64,000 nucleotides of DNA from Tepidicella baoligensis (GCF_013432195.1 NZ_JACCDB010000001.1:273679-337678), one strand, 5' to 3'. Counted from the stretch's first letter, positions 36,931-46,221 are shown. Made by a program: numbers and translations. The notes: a model not told the origin generated them from the sequence alone.

Positions 36931-38069
36931 GCGGGCATCTCCTCGGTCGAGAGGCGATGGATTTCCTTGCGCAGATGCTTGATGGCCGGCGTGACGATCG
37001 CCACGAACTGCGCCTCACGCACCCGGCGCTGCACCTCGGACCGCATGAGGTAGCCCCGTGCGCCCTGGTGCAATAGAGCCGATTGGGCGGCCCGCAGGGC
37101 CAGTTCCGCCCCATGGGCGCGGGCATCGAGCACGTCGATGAAGTAGTCGTTGGAGGTGTCGAAAGGGGTTTCGGCCAGCTTCATCACGCGGGCCAGCAGG
37201 CCATCGCATTCGGCCTGCAAATCGGCCGGTCGGTCTTCCAGAAACCGGTTCACATGCCCCAGTTGCCCCTCCACCGCCCACATGCTGTCGATGGCACCCT
37301 GGATGACTCCCGCCGCGATGCCACACTGCAACAGCACGAAGCCGCCCCGGATGCGGGCGATCAGCGGCTTGGCCGGGTCGGCCACGATGTCGTCGGCCCC
37401 CACGAACAGGTCTTTGCATTGCACGCTGTAGGTGCCCGTGCCTTCCATGCCGGAAAACTCCGGGCAGGCCTTGAGCGTGACGCCGGGCGCATCGCAGCGC
37501 AGCATGAACATGAGTTCGCGTCCGGTACATCCCCCGTCCACCTGCACCGCCGCGATGGCGCCGAAGTAGTGGTCGGGGGCCAGATTGCTCACCCACGGCA
37601 AGGTTCCGTTGACCAGGTAGCCCCCATCCACCGGCGTGGCCTTGAGCAGCAGCGCCTCAATCTGCGCGAAGCTCTTCATCGGGTTGGACAGACCGGTACC
37701 CCCCAGGGTTTGCCCCCGCATGTGCTGCGCCAAGCGGTCTCCCATCAGCGCGGGGTTGCCCGACGCCTGCAGGTACAACCCGGCCACGCACTGGCACCAC
37801 ATCATGAAGCCGGTGGCCCCGCACACCTTCGCCACTTCGGCCATGGCCTGGATCGCGAGCCGGTAGTCGCCCGGCGTGCCATCGGCTTGCGTCAGGTGCG
37901 CGCTCATGGCGCCTGCGGCAGCCAGCTGCTTCAGCACATCGGCGGGATAGGCCCCTCGGTCAATGGCGTAGGCCTGGGCAGCCAACGGCCCTTGGGCGAT
38001 GGCGCGCACGGCCTCCAGCAAGGGAACACAGGGGGTGGCGAGTTCTGGGGGCAGGTCGGCGGGGTTCAT
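36927..38069 (-). CDS. Acyl-CoA dehydrogenase-fold flavoprotein lacking catalytic glutamates
   Basis: 380 residues with the three-domain acyl-CoA dehydrogenase layout: N-terminal helices; beta domain with [16 protein letters not shown] and [15 protein letters not shown]-terminal helices. The usual catalytic Glu of the YEGT segment is absent (here [12 protein letters not shown]), and the alternative Glu of isovaleryl-CoA dehydrogenase types is replaced in [12 protein letters not shown]. It may thus be a flavin monooxygenase (as in DszC-like relatives) or bind CoA esters without dehydrogenating them. An AGGAG lies before the ATG, directly after an octamer repeat. Middle gene of the sigma-54 operon. 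Confidence 0.82.
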   Translation of the reverse strand: MNPADLPPELATPCVPLLEAVRAIAQGPLAAQAYAIDRGAYPADVLKQLAAAGAMSAHLTQADGTPGDYRLAIQAMAEVAKVCGATGFMMWCQCVAGLYLQASGNPALMGDRLAQHMRGQTLGGTGLSNPMKSFAQIEALLLKATPVDGGYLVNGTLPWVSNLAPDHYFGAIAAVQVDGGCTGRELMFMLRCDAPGVTLKACPEFSGMEGTGTYSVQCKDLFVGADDIVADPAKPLIARIRGGFVLLQCGIAAGVIQGAIDSMWAVEGQLGHVNRFLEDRPADLQAECDGLLARVMKLAETPFDTSNDYFIDVLDARAHGAELALRAAQSALLHQGARGYLMRSEVQRRVREAQFVAIVTPAIKHLRKEIHRLSTEEMPA

Positions 38070-38080
38070 GCGGGGCTCCT

Positions 38081-38112
38081 GGGGTTCAGGGGTTCAGGGG
38101 TTCAGGGGTTCA
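38081..38112. repeat. Octanucleotide tandem repeat (GGGGTTCA)4
   Basis: Four perfect units at 38081, 38089, 38097 and 38105; the last contains the osmC stop codon. A fifth copy (38061-38068) overlaps the start codon of the next gene. The array fills the osmC-ACAD spacer and ends just before the Shine-Dalgarno. Confidence 0.92.
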
Positions 38113-38673
38113 GGCCATGCTGATCTTGAACGGCACGGGGTTGCGAATGGTGTTGGCCACGGGGGAGTAGTGGTTGGCGTGCTGAACGATCTCTTCCAGC
38201 ACCTCGCGCGGCGCATCGCCTTCCACCAGGACTTTCACGCGCACTTCCTGAAAACCCATCTGCGGCGGCGTCATTTCCAACGCCCCACCCGCGCCCCAGG
38301 CAGCGGGGTTGCCAATGTCGCCTTCCAGGAACACCTCCAACCTGCTGAGCTTGACCCCTTTCCAGGTGGCCACGGCCGTCACACCCACGGCAATGCAGCC
38401 GCCCAGGCCCGACAGCACGATCTCGCCAGGGGCGGGGGCGGTGTCCTGCCCAAACAGATGCAGAGGTTCATCCACCACCACGGTGTGCTTGTCGCCTACA
38501 TGGCTGATGGAGCGGTACTGCCCCTCCATGACGGTGTGGACCTTGTTGGTGCCCCGGCGGGCGGGGTTGGCCTTGCCTGCCGCCGCGAATTCGGCCAGGC
38601 CCTTGGCGTCGATCGGGCGCAGGTAGGTCTTGACGGTGGAGACGGGGGCTTCAGCGGTATCGGTGGCAGACAT
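38110..38673 (-). CDS. OsmC family protein, single-cysteine form
   Basis: 187 residues from MSATDTAEAP, with AGGAAG before the ATG and a sigma-54 promoter 60 bp upstream. OsmC/Ohr fold: the first redox cysteine is in LSGLGGCIAVGVTAVA. The second, normally in a CPV-x-NT context, is Ser (HYSPVANTI). No other Cys exists in the chain, so the classical two-cysteine peroxide reductase cycle is not possible without an external thiol. It may be a one-Cys peroxidase, a binding protein, or act on organic hydroperoxides with the rubredoxin reductase encoded in the same operon. Confidence 0.85.
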   Translation of the reverse strand: MSATDTAEAPVSTVKTYLRPIDAKGLAEFAAAGKANPARRGTNKVHTVMEGQYRSISHVGDKHTVVVDEPLHLFGQDTAPAPGEIVLSGLGGCIAVGVTAVATWKGVKLSRLEVFLEGDIGNPAAWGAGGALEMTPPQMGFQEVRVKVLVEGDAPREVLEEIVQHANHYSPVANTIRNPVPFKISMA

Positions 38674-38732
38674 GGCAGCTTCCTGTGAGAGGGGGTTGAT
38701 GGCAGGCGCCGACACGGCGCCCCCCTGCTCAT

Positions 38733-38748
38733 TGCAATCCACGTGCCA
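38733..38748 (-). promoter_or_regulatory. Sigma-54 promoter of the osmC-ACAD-rubredoxin operon
   Basis: On the minus strand TGGCACG (38748-38742), TGGA, TTGCA (38737-38733). This is an exact match to the -24/-12 consensus with GG-N10-GC. It sits 60 bp before the osmC ATG and downstream of the activator gene, its inverted-repeat site and an IHF site. Confidence 0.88.
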
Positions 38749-38775
38749 AGCCAACCGGCACCCCAGGCATCAGCT

Positions 38776-38788
38776 CAAGCCATTGATT
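38776..38788 (-). promoter_or_regulatory. IHF-binding site between activator site and sigma-54 promoter
   Basis: On the minus strand AATCAATGGCTTG, an exact match to WATCAANNNNTTR. It overlaps a small perfect dyad, CCATTGA-TT-TCAATGG (38780-38795). The position, about 30-55 bp upstream of the -24 element and 60-100 bp from the inverted repeat, is where IHF bends DNA at NifA/NtrC-type promoters. Confidence 0.7.
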
Positions 38789-38849
38789 TCAATGGAAAAT
38801 CTCCTACCTGCAGCAAACCCATGGGGAAACAGGTCCTGTCGATGTTCGA

Positions 38850-38878
38850 CAATGTGTTTACACAATGGAAACACATTG
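38850..38878. promoter_or_regulatory. Upstream activator sequence for the NifA-like regulator
   Basis: Perfect inverted repeat CAATGTGTTT (38850-38859) and AAACACATTG (38869-38878), nine-base spacer, about 100-145 bp upstream of the -24/-12 element and directly after the activator gene's stop (38884). An inner TGTGT-TT-ACACA dyad overlaps it. It is not the NifA consensus TGT-N10-ACA arrangement exactly, although TGT and ACA half sites occur in it. Confidence 0.72.
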
Positions 38879-38883
38879 AAGCA

Positions 38884-40461
38884 TCAGAGCAGGCCCGCCT
38901 TGCGCAAGCGGTAGCCCAACTGGCGCAGGGTCAAGCCCAGGCTTTGCGCGGCGCGCGACTGGTTGCCACCATGCCGCTCCAGCGCCTCCTTGAGCTCGGC
39001 CACACCGTGGGAAGCCGCACTGCGGTAGTCCCTCACCAGCGGTGGGGCGGCTGGAGGCTGGGCCTTGACCGTCGAGCCAGGGACGGCGCGACGCCGACCC
39101 AGCACCTCCGGCAGGAGGCGCGGCAAAGCCTTGGCATCGACCAGGGTCTGGTCTGCCAGCAACACCAGCCGCTCGATGGCATTGCCCAGCTCGCGGATGT
39201 TGCCCGGCCAGTCCAGTCCGGCCAGTTGCTCCAGCGCGTCGACAGACAGGTACACATTGCGCTGGTGCACCTGGTTGGCCCGGCTGATGAAGTGCAGCGC
39301 CAGCAGGCGGATGTCTTCGCGCCGCTCACGCAGGCTGGGCAGGCGGATCGGAATCACGTTCAGGCGGTAGTACAAATCCTGCCGGAAGCGGCCTGCCGCC
39401 ACCTCCTCGGCCAGATCCCGGTGGGTCGCGGCCACCAGCCGCACATCCACCTTCAATTCCCGTTGCCCACCCAGGCGTACCAAGGTGCCCTCCTGCAGGG
39501 TGCGCAGCAACTTGGCCTGCATGGCCAGGGGCAACTCCCCGATCTCGTCCAGAAAAATCGTGCCCCCATGCGCCTGCTCGAACCATCCGGGCCGCGCCTG
39601 CGTGGCCCCGGTGAAGGCGCCTTTGTCGTGGCCGAACAGCTCGCTCTCAAACAGGCTTTCGGGAATGGCCGCCACGTTGACCTTGATGAACGGCCCGTCC
39701 CGGCGCCCGCTGGCCAGGTGAACGGCGCGCGCAAACAGCTCCTTGCCCGTGCCCGATTCGCCCAGCAACAGCACCGTGGCGGACGAGTCCGAGACGCGCT
39801 CCAACTCATCCAGCGCCTGCAACAACGCCGGCGACTGCCCGACTATGCCGTAGCGCGCCGCGCGCGACTCCAGCGCTTTGCTCAGGCGTTCGTTCTGCGC
39901 CTGCAGTCGCCCGGTCTGTTCCGCCACCAGGGCTTGCAACTGCAGCAATTGCCCCGCCAGCGTCGCCAGAATCTGGAGCACGGCCAGATCGTCGGTGAGC
40001 CGGCGCTGGCGGCTGCGTATGCGATGGCACGCCAGTACCCCCATCGTGATGCCGCTCACTTCAATCGGCAATGCGATGAAGGCCACGGTCTCGTCCGGCA
40101 AGTCCTGACGCCGCACGGCGCGAAACAGAAAAGACGGTTCCGCGTCCACATCCTGCACGATCAGGGGCTGCCCCGTGGCCAGCACCCGCCCGGTCACGCC
40201 TTCACCGACGCGGTAATGCCCCCGCTTCACCTCGGCCCGGGTCAGACCATAGGCGTGGCATATGCGGGCATCCCCACTGCCGTGCGCATCGCGCAGCACC
40301 ACGCGTCCGCGGTTCAGGCCCAGCAACTCGCTCATCAGGTGCAGCATCTCGCGCAACACCACATCGGGGCTGAGACTACGCCCCACCAGCCGCATCACTT
40401 CGCGCAGCAGCAACAGTTCCTGTGCATGCCATTCGGGGCGGTTCGGCAGGCTGTTGGCCAT
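38884..40461 (-). CDS. NifA-like sigma-54-dependent activator (GAF-AAA+-Fis)
   Basis: 525 residues. GAF sensor domain at 15-180, closely patterned on NifA-type GAFs ([23 protein letters not shown]). AAA+ domain about 205-440 with Walker A GESGTGKE (234-241), the sigma-54 contact loop GAFTGA (281-286) and Walker [12 protein letters not shown]-terminal Fis-type helix-turn-helix ([20 protein letters not shown]). No cysteine-rich NifA linker was seen. It begins three bases after the trkH stop, so it may be expressed with trkAH. It very likely activates the operon downstream. The GAF ligand is unknown. Confidence 0.93.
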   Translation of the reverse strand: MANSLPNRPEWHAQELLLLREVMRLVGRSLSPDVVLREMLHLMSELLGLNRGRVVLRDAHGSGDARICHAYGLTRAEVKRGHYRVGEGVTGRVLATGQPLIVQDVDAEPSFLFRAVRRQDLPDETVAFIALPIEVSGITMGVLACHRIRSRQRRLTDDLAVLQILATLAGQLLQLQALVAEQTGRLQAQNERLSKALESRAARYGIVGQSPALLQALDELERVSDSSATVLLLGESGTGKELFARAVHLASGRRDGPFIKVNVAAIPESLFESELFGHDKGAFTGATQARPGWFEQAHGGTIFLDEIGELPLAMQAKLLRTLQEGTLVRLGGQRELKVDVRLVAATHRDLAEEVAAGRFRQDLYYRLNVIPIRLPSLRERREDIRLLALHFISRANQVHQRNVYLSVDALEQLAGLDWPGNIRELGNAIERLVLLADQTLVDAKALPRLLPEVLGRRRAVPGSTVKAQPPAAPPLVRDYRSAASHGVAELKEALERHGGNQSRAAQSLGLTLRQLGYRLRKAGLL

Positions 40462-40464
40462 GCT

Positions 40465-41931
40465 TCAACGCCGCCAGAAATGGCCCGTGAACAGCACCAG
40501 CACGGTGAGCAGTTCCAGCCGCCCCAGCAGCATGGCAAAGCTCAGCACCGTGAGCTGGAACGTGTTGAGGCTGCCGTAATTGCTGCTGGGTCCCACCTCA
40601 CCCAGGCCCGGCCCAATGTTGTTGACCGTGGCCACCACCGAGGAAAACGCCGTCACGATGTCCAGCCCCGACATCAGCATCAGAAAGGTCAGCCCCATGG
40701 TGGCCGCGCCGTAGATCAGCATGAAGCCCAGCACCGTGGTCATGGTGGAGGGGGCGATGGTTTGCCCGCCCATGGTCACCGGGTTCACCACACGCGGGTG
40801 GATGATGCGCACCAGCTCGCGCCGCGCCTGCTTGACGAGCAGCACCATGCGAACCATCTTGATGCCACCGCCGGTCGAACCCGCGCACGACACGAAGCAG
40901 CCCAGAAACATCAGGTACACCGGCACGAATACCGGCCACAGGGCGTAATCTTCCGCCGCGTAGCCGGTGGTGGTGGCCAGCGACAGCACGTGGAAGGCAC
41001 TGCGGCGCAACGCCACCAGCCAGTCCTGCTCCACGTGGTGCCAGGTCAGCATGGCGGTCACCAGCACGATGGAGCCGGCGAGCACGAAGAAGTAGGAGCG
41101 GATTTCCCGATCGCCCGTGATGGGCCGCAGCGAGAGGGAGCGCAACACCACGAAGTAACGCAGGAAACTGATGCCGGCCAGCGTCATGAACACGATGGCC
41201 ACGGTCTCGATCTGGGGGGAGTTCCAGTAGCCGAAACTGGCGTCGTGCGAGGAAAAGCCGCCCAGCCCCATGGTGGTGCACATGTGCATGAAGGCGTCGG
41301 CCCAGCTCATGCCCGCCCAGCGGTACGCCAGCAGACAGGCCGCAGAAAACAGGAAGTACACCCCCCAAAGGCCGCGTGCCGTCTCGGAAATGCGGGGCGT
41401 GAACTTGGCGTCCTTCATCGGCCCCGGGGTTTCGGCCTTGTAGAGCTGCACCCCGCCCAGACCGAGCAGGGGCAGCACGGCCACCACCAGCAGCACGATG
41501 CCCAAGCCCCCGATGAGCTGAAGGAAGCAGCGCCAGATGTTCACCGACACCGGCAAATGATCCAGCCCGGTCAGCGCGGTGGCCCCGGTGGCGGTAAGAG
41601 CGCTCATGGCCTCGAAGTAGGCCTTGCTCCAGGTGATGTCGGGCACCGTGAACATGAGCGGCACCGCTGCAAACGCGGTCAGCACCACCCACACGAGGTT
41701 GACCAGCAGGAAGCCGTCGCGCGCCATCAGCTCGCGCTCGTGCGCCCGGGTGACGTACCACAACAGCCAGCCGCAGCCGAAGGTAAAACCGAACGACGCG
41801 CCCCACACGGCACGCAGCGTCTCGTCGTCTTCGAACCAGGCCCAACCCAGCGGAACGAGGTTGGCGAAGGCAAACGCCATCATGATGCGAGACAGCAGCG
41901 CCAGCGCCGGGCCGAACAGGTGCATGATCAT
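40465..41931 (-). CDS. trkH: Trk potassium uptake protein TrkH
   Basis: 488 residues, about ten hydrophobic helices arranged as four pore repeats. Selectivity-filter segments include ATGATALTGL, TTMGLGGFSSH, TTTGYAAEDY and VNNIGPGLGEVG. It is the K+-translocating subunit in the inner membrane and works with TrkA, whose gene lies upstream and overlaps by ATGA (41928-41931). The length and filter pattern are normal for the TrkG/TrkH family. The sigma-54 activator gene follows after only three bases. Confidence 0.94.
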   Translation of the reverse strand: MIMHLFGPALALLSRIMMAFAFANLVPLGWAWFEDDETLRAVWGASFGFTFGCGWLLWYVTRAHERELMARDGFLLVNLVWVVLTAFAAVPLMFTVPDITWSKAYFEAMSALTATGATALTGLDHLPVSVNIWRCFLQLIGGLGIVLLVVAVLPLLGLGGVQLYKAETPGPMKDAKFTPRISETARGLWGVYFLFSAACLLAYRWAGMSWADAFMHMCTTMGLGGFSSHDASFGYWNSPQIETVAIVFMTLAGISFLRYFVVLRSLSLRPITGDREIRSYFFVLAGSIVLVTAMLTWHHVEQDWLVALRRSAFHVLSLATTTGYAAEDYALWPVFVPVYLMFLGCFVSCAGSTGGGIKMVRMVLLVKQARRELVRIIHPRVVNPVTMGGQTIAPSTMTTVLGFMLIYGAATMGLTFLMLMSGLDIVTAFSSVVATVNNIGPGLGEVGPSSNYGSLNTFQLTVLSFAMLLGRLELLTVLVLFTGHFWRR

Positions 41932-43319
41932 CCGAAGAAAGTGGCGCTCACCTGGAACAGCTTCTCGACCTCACGCACCAGCCGTTTGTTCGGAATGAAA
42001 ATGACGATGTGATCGTCGGCCTCGATGAGTGTGTCGTGATGGGGCATAAGCACCTGGGCACCCCGCCCCTCGCCGCGGACGATGGCACCGATACGGGCCC
42101 CCTTGGGCAGCTTGATCTCCTCGACCCGCCGGCCCACCAGCCGGGAGGTCTTGACATCGCCACGGGCGATCCCTTCCAGCGCCTCGGCGGCACCCCGGCG
42201 CAGGCTGTGCACCGCCACCACGTCGCCCCGGCGGATGTGGGCCAGCAATTCGCCGATCACGGTCTGCGCCGGCGAAATCGCGATGTCGATGGTGCTGCCC
42301 TGCATCATGTCGGCATAGGCGCGCCGGTTGATCAGCGACATGACGCGCCGCGCCCCCAGCCGCTTGGCCAGCATGGCCGCCATGATGTTGTCTTCATCGG
42401 CGTTGGTCACCGCCACGAACAGGTCCATCTCGGCCACGTTTTCTTCCAGCAGCAGGTCTTCGTCCACGCCATCGCCGTTGAGCACCAGCACGCTGGACGG
42501 CAACTGGCTGGCCAGGTATTCGCAACGCTTGGGGTTGTGCTCGATGATCTTGACGTGGCACTGCCCCACCAGGCTGCGCGCCAGCCGCAGCCCCACCTTG
42601 CCACCCCCAGCGATCATCACACGCTGGACCGGCTTGTCGATGTTGTGGATGGCTGCCAGAACATGGCGTATTTTGTCGCTCGCTGCCAGCACGAACACCT
42701 CGTCCCCAGGCAGGATGCGGGTGTTGCTGGTGGCCTCCATCTCGGTGTCGAGCCGGTACAGCGCCACCACGCGCATCTCGGCGTGGGGCAGAAGGTCGCG
42801 GAATTCGCCGATGGTGTGTCCCACCAATGCGCCGCCGGCGGCCGCGCGCACCGCGATCAGGCACACCCGACCCTCGGCGAACTCCAGCACCTGCAGCGCC
42901 TCGGGATAGTCGATGAGCTGGTGGATGTAGCGCATCACCGACTCCTCGGGGCAGATCACGCGGTCCACCGCAAAGCCGGTTTTGGACATGAGCTCGTCGC
43001 CCTCGATGAACTCGGGCGAGCGCAGACGCGCGATGGTGGTCGGCACGTTGAAAACGTCGTGCGCCACCTTGCACACCACGAGGTTGGACTCGTCGGCGGC
43101 GGCACAGGCGATCACCATGTCGGCGTCCTTGGCGCCGGCTTCGCGCAACACCGAGGGCTGGATGCCGTTGCCCACCACGCCGCGCAGGTCCAGCCGTTCC
43201 TCCAGCGCCCGCAGACGCGCCGGGTCCTGGTCGATGACGGTGATGTCGTTCTGCTCCGACACGAGGCTTTCCGCCACGCTCTCACCCACGCGGCCTGCGC
43301 CCAGAATGATGATGTTCAT
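41928..43319 (-). CDS. trkA: Trk system potassium uptake regulator TrkA
   Basis: 463 residues with two RCK units. The Rossmann motifs are IIILGAGRVGESVAESL (residue 2 on) and VMIAGGGKVGLRLARSL (about residue 233), each followed by a TrkA_C domain (for example SRLVGRRVEEIKLPKGARIGAI, here in part). It binds NAD(H) or nucleotide and gates TrkH at the cytoplasmic side of the membrane. It is the first gene of the trkA-trkH unit. The 190 bp upstream to the next gene contain no feature I can support beyond a promoter-sized gap. Confidence 0.95.
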   Translation of the reverse strand: MNIIILGAGRVGESVAESLVSEQNDITVIDQDPARLRALEERLDLRGVVGNGIQPSVLREAGAKDADMVIACAAADESNLVVCKVAHDVFNVPTTIARLRSPEFIEGDELMSKTGFAVDRVICPEESVMRYIHQLIDYPEALQVLEFAEGRVCLIAVRAAAGGALVGHTIGEFRDLLPHAEMRVVALYRLDTEMEATSNTRILPGDEVFVLAASDKIRHVLAAIHNIDKPVQRVMIAGGGKVGLRLARSLVGQCHVKIIEHNPKRCEYLASQLPSSVLVLNGDGVDEDLLLEENVAEMDLFVAVTNADEDNIMAAMLAKRLGARRVMSLINRRAYADMMQGSTIDIAISPAQTVIGELLAHIRRGDVVAVHSLRRGAAEALEGIARGDVKTSRLVGRRVEEIKLPKGARIGAIVRGEGRGAQVLMPHHDTLIEADDHIVIFIPNKRLVREVEKLFQVSATFFG

Positions 43320-43511
43320 GCTTTACCTGAGAGCGCCAAAGACTTTCTGGAGAATCTGGCCGCCGGTCAGTGGCCGTAGCGCCCAGGCGAAGCCTCGACG
43401 CGGGTCATCGGTGACGGGGCAGGAACCGTTCCTGTGTGACATAGGCCGGATTATGCGCCCGCCCGGCGCCGCCTGGGCGCCATTAGACGCCTGCCGCGCA
43501 GAACCGCCTTG

Positions 43512-44639
43512 TTACAGGTTGCGCTGGATCAGGATCTTCTGCACGTCGCTGGTGCCCTCGTAGATCTGGCACACACGCACGTCGCGGTAGATGCGCTCCA
43601 CCGGGAAGTCGCTCACCACCCCGTAGCCACCCAGCGTCTGGATGGCGGCGGAACACACCCTTTCGGCCACCTCGCTGGCGAACAGCTTGGCCATGGCCGC
43701 TTCTTTCAGGCAGGGCCGGCCGGCATCGCGCAGGCTGGCCGCGTGCCAGGTGAGCTGGCGCGCCGCTTCCAGTTGCGTGGCGCATTCAGCCAACCGGAAG
43801 CCCACCGCCTGGTGGTTGAAGATGGGTTGGCCAAAACTCTCGCGCTGCTTGGCGTAGTCGATGGCGAAATCCAGCGCGCTGCGGGCCATGCCCACGCTCT
43901 GCGCCGCGATGCCAATGCGCCCGCCTTCCAGCGCACTCAGGGCGATCTTGTAACCGTCGCCCTCCTCGCCGATCAGGTTCTCGGCCGGGATGCGGCATTG
44001 ATCGAACTGGATTTGCGCCGTGTCGCTGCTGTGCTGGCCCAGCTTGTCTTCCAGCCGCGCGACCACATAACCCGGCGTGTTCGTGGGCACGATGAAGGCG
44101 CTGATGCCCTTTTTTCCGGCCGCCTTGTCGGTCACGGCGATCACGATCATCACATCGCCGTGCTGGCCGCTGGTGATGAACTGCTTGACGCCGTTGAGCA
44201 CATAGTGATCGCCGTCTTTGGTGGCGGTGGTGCGCAGAGCCGAGGCGTCGGAGCCCACGTGCGGTTCGGTCAGGCAAAAGCCGCCGAGCAGTTCCCCCTT
44301 GGCCAGCGGCACCAGCCAGCGCTGCTTCTGGGCCGCGTTGCCATAGCGCATGAGGATGGCGTTGACCGGGCAATTGGTCACACTGATGGTGGTGCTCACC
44401 CCGCCATCGCCCGCAGCGATCTCCTCCAGCACCACGGCCAGCGTCAGGTAGTCCAGCCCGGCGCCGCCATACGACTCCGGCACACAGATGCCGTAGCACC
44501 CCAGTGCCGCCAGGCCCTGGTGGGCGTCCTTGGGGAAATGGTGTTCTTTGTCCCACTGCGCGGCATGGGGCCACAGTTGCTCCTGGGCAAAGGCGCGCAC
44601 CGCGTCGCGGATCATTTCCTGGTCTTGAGTCAGCAGCAT
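43512..44639 (-). CDS. Acyl-CoA dehydrogenase (short/medium-chain type)
   Basis: 375 residues with full catalytic features: the FAD/substrate segment FCLTEPHVGSDASALRTTA (FCLTEPHVGSDAS seen), QTLGGYGVVSDFPVERIYRDVRVCQIYEGTS and the catalytic Glu in YEGTSDVQK. It oxidises an acyl-CoA to the trans-2-enoyl-CoA and passes electrons to ETF. Chain-length preference is not readable. It is transcribed alone on the minus strand, followed by a 190-bp gap before trkA, and preceded 15 bases upstream by the chemoreceptor stop. Confidence 0.93.
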   Translation of the reverse strand: MLLTQDQEMIRDAVRAFAQEQLWPHAAQWDKEHHFPKDAHQGLAALGCYGICVPESYGGAGLDYLTLAVVLEEIAAGDGGVSTTISVTNCPVNAILMRYGNAAQKQRWLVPLAKGELLGGFCLTEPHVGSDASALRTTATKDGDHYVLNGVKQFITSGQHGDVMIVIAVTDKAAGKKGISAFIVPTNTPGYVVARLEDKLGQHSSDTAQIQFDQCRIPAENLIGEEGDGYKIALSALEGGRIGIAAQSVGMARSALDFAIDYAKQRESFGQPIFNHQAVGFRLAECATQLEAARQLTWHAASLRDAGRPCLKEAAMAKLFASEVAERVCSAAIQTLGGYGVVSDFPVERIYRDVRVCQIYEGTSDVQKILIQRNL

Positions 44640-44653
44640 GGGCTATCCGGTTT

Positions 44654-46177
44654 CTACAGTTTGAAGGTACTTACCAACTGGTTGAGATGCTGAGCCTGCT
44701 CGCGCAGACTCATGGCCGCTGCGGTGGACTCCTCCACCAGCGCGGCATTCTGCTGGGTCATCTGGTCGAGTTGTTCGACCGCTCCGTTCACATTGCCAAT
44801 GTCGGCACTTTGCTCGGACATGGCGGCCGAGACCTCGCCGATCAGATCCGCCACGCGCCGCACCGAAAGCACGATCTCTTCCATGGTCTGGCCGGCATGG
44901 ACCACCAACGAAGAACCCGTCTCGACCCGCTCGACGCTGGCGCCGATGAGCGCCTTGATCTCTTTGGCCGCCTCGGCGCTGCGCCCGGCAAGCGCGCGCA
45001 CCTCGGAAGCGACCACGGCAAAACCCCGCCCCTGTTCACCCGCCCGCGCCGCCTCGACCGCTGCATTGAGGGCCAGAATGTTGGTCTGGAAGGCAATGCT
45101 GTCGATCACGCCGATGATGTCGGCGATCTTCTGGGAACGGGACTGGATGTCGCTCATGGTGGCCACCACCTGCCCCACCTCCTGTCCGCCGCGCGCTGCC
45201 AGATCGGCCGCCGAGGTGGCCAACTGGTTGGCCTGGCGAGAGACATCGGCCGACTGACGGACCAAACCTGTCAGCTGCACGACAGAAGCGGCGGCCTCCT
45301 CGAGGTTGGCCGCCGTGCGCTCGGTGCGCTGGCTCAGATCCTGGCTGCCGGTGGCGATCTCGTCACTGGCGCTGGTGATGTTGTCGGTCGATTGCCGCAC
45401 CTCGCCGACCAGCCGGCGCAGGGACTGCTGCATGCGCACCAGGGCGCCCATGAGGCTGTCGGCGCGCGAACTGGCATTCAAGGCAAGGGCCAGGTCGCCA
45501 TCGGCGATGCGAGCGATGGCGATGCGGGCATCGGCCGGGTCGCCACCCAGCTCGCGCTTGAGTGTGCGCAGGATGTAGAGCGTGGATGCAACAGCCACGA
45601 CCAGGGCCACCAGCGCAGCCGCCAGCGCCAGCATCACCAGGCGGTCCACGTTGCGATTGACCGTGCCGTACACCTCGTCCGAGGCGGCTCCCGACTGTTC
45701 GATGAGTTGGATCAATTCGGCACGCAAGGCTCGCCAAGCCGGCGTCTCGACGCCGCTGAGCGTGGTCACCGTGTCGTCGGCCTGCTGACGCACCTTGGCC
45801 AGCACCGCCTCCTGCGCCTGGGCATGGGTCTGGCGCAATGCCGCCAGCCCCCGGACCGGCTGTTCGAATGCCGTGCCCTGCGAGACCCTCGAGACGCTGT
45901 CGTACGCGCGCTCATAGGCGCTACGGGCGTTGTTCAGGTTCTCCACAGCGCGCTGGTCACCGGGGTTGAGCACCACGTTGCGCAAGGCCTGCCCCATCTG
46001 CAGGCCTTGGGCGTACATCTCGGACAGGTCGGAGCGGATGCGCTGCTCGGTTTCCACGTAGCCGCCAAACTGCTGCTTGGTGTACACCAGCCCGGCCATG
46101 CTGGCCGCCAGACCGAATATGAACAGGACCGTCGGCACCACCACCGACAGAAGGATACGGGTCTCAAAGCGCATCAT
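44654..46177 (-). CDS. Methyl-accepting chemotaxis protein
   Basis: 507 residues from MMRFETRI, preceded by GGGAGAG. N-terminal membrane helix ([20 protein letters not shown]), a helical-bundle periplasmic domain (about 35-190), a second helix ([19 protein letters not shown] region), HAMP, then the cytoplasmic signalling domain. Its hairpin tip is [20 protein letters not shown] followed by [20 protein letters not shown]. There is no CheB/CheR-tethering NWETF-type tail; the chain ends [10 protein letters not shown]. The ligand is unknown. It lies between thiolase and acyl-CoA dehydrogenase genes, suggesting an organic-acid cue, but that is speculation. Confidence 0.93.
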   Translation of the reverse strand: MMRFETRILLSVVVPTVLFIFGLAASMAGLVYTKQQFGGYVETEQRIRSDLSEMYAQGLQMGQALRNVVLNPGDQRAVENLNNARSAYERAYDSVSRVSQGTAFEQPVRGLAALRQTHAQAQEAVLAKVRQQADDTVTTLSGVETPAWRALRAELIQLIEQSGAASDEVYGTVNRNVDRLVMLALAAALVALVVAVASTLYILRTLKRELGGDPADARIAIARIADGDLALALNASSRADSLMGALVRMQQSLRRLVGEVRQSTDNITSASDEIATGSQDLSQRTERTAANLEEAAASVVQLTGLVRQSADVSRQANQLATSAADLAARGGQEVGQVVATMSDIQSRSQKIADIIGVIDSIAFQTNILALNAAVEAARAGEQGRGFAVVASEVRALAGRSAEAAKEIKALIGASVERVETGSSLVVHAGQTMEEIVLSVRRVADLIGEVSAAMSEQSADIGNVNGAVEQLDQMTQQNAALVEESTAAAMSLREQAQHLNQLVSTFKL

Positions 46178-46221
46178 ACATCTCTCCCGCCCTGGCACCG
46201 CGCCAGTGCTTCAGGCCCCGA

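Noticed and set aside
38061-38112. Octamer array considered as a CRISPR-like or iteron array
   Set aside because: Units are contiguous with no spacers and lie in a 40-bp gene gap; it is a simple tandem repeat.
38743-42012. A 1,089-codon plus-strand open frame
   Set aside because: Antisense to the sigma-54 activator gene, trkH and the end of trkA; His/Gln/Arg-rich shadow sequence.
43320-43511. 190-bp gap between trkA and an acyl-CoA dehydrogenase gene searched for RNA genes or operators
   Set aside because: Only a short GGCGCC-type dyad was seen; no convincing structure, promoter or small gene.
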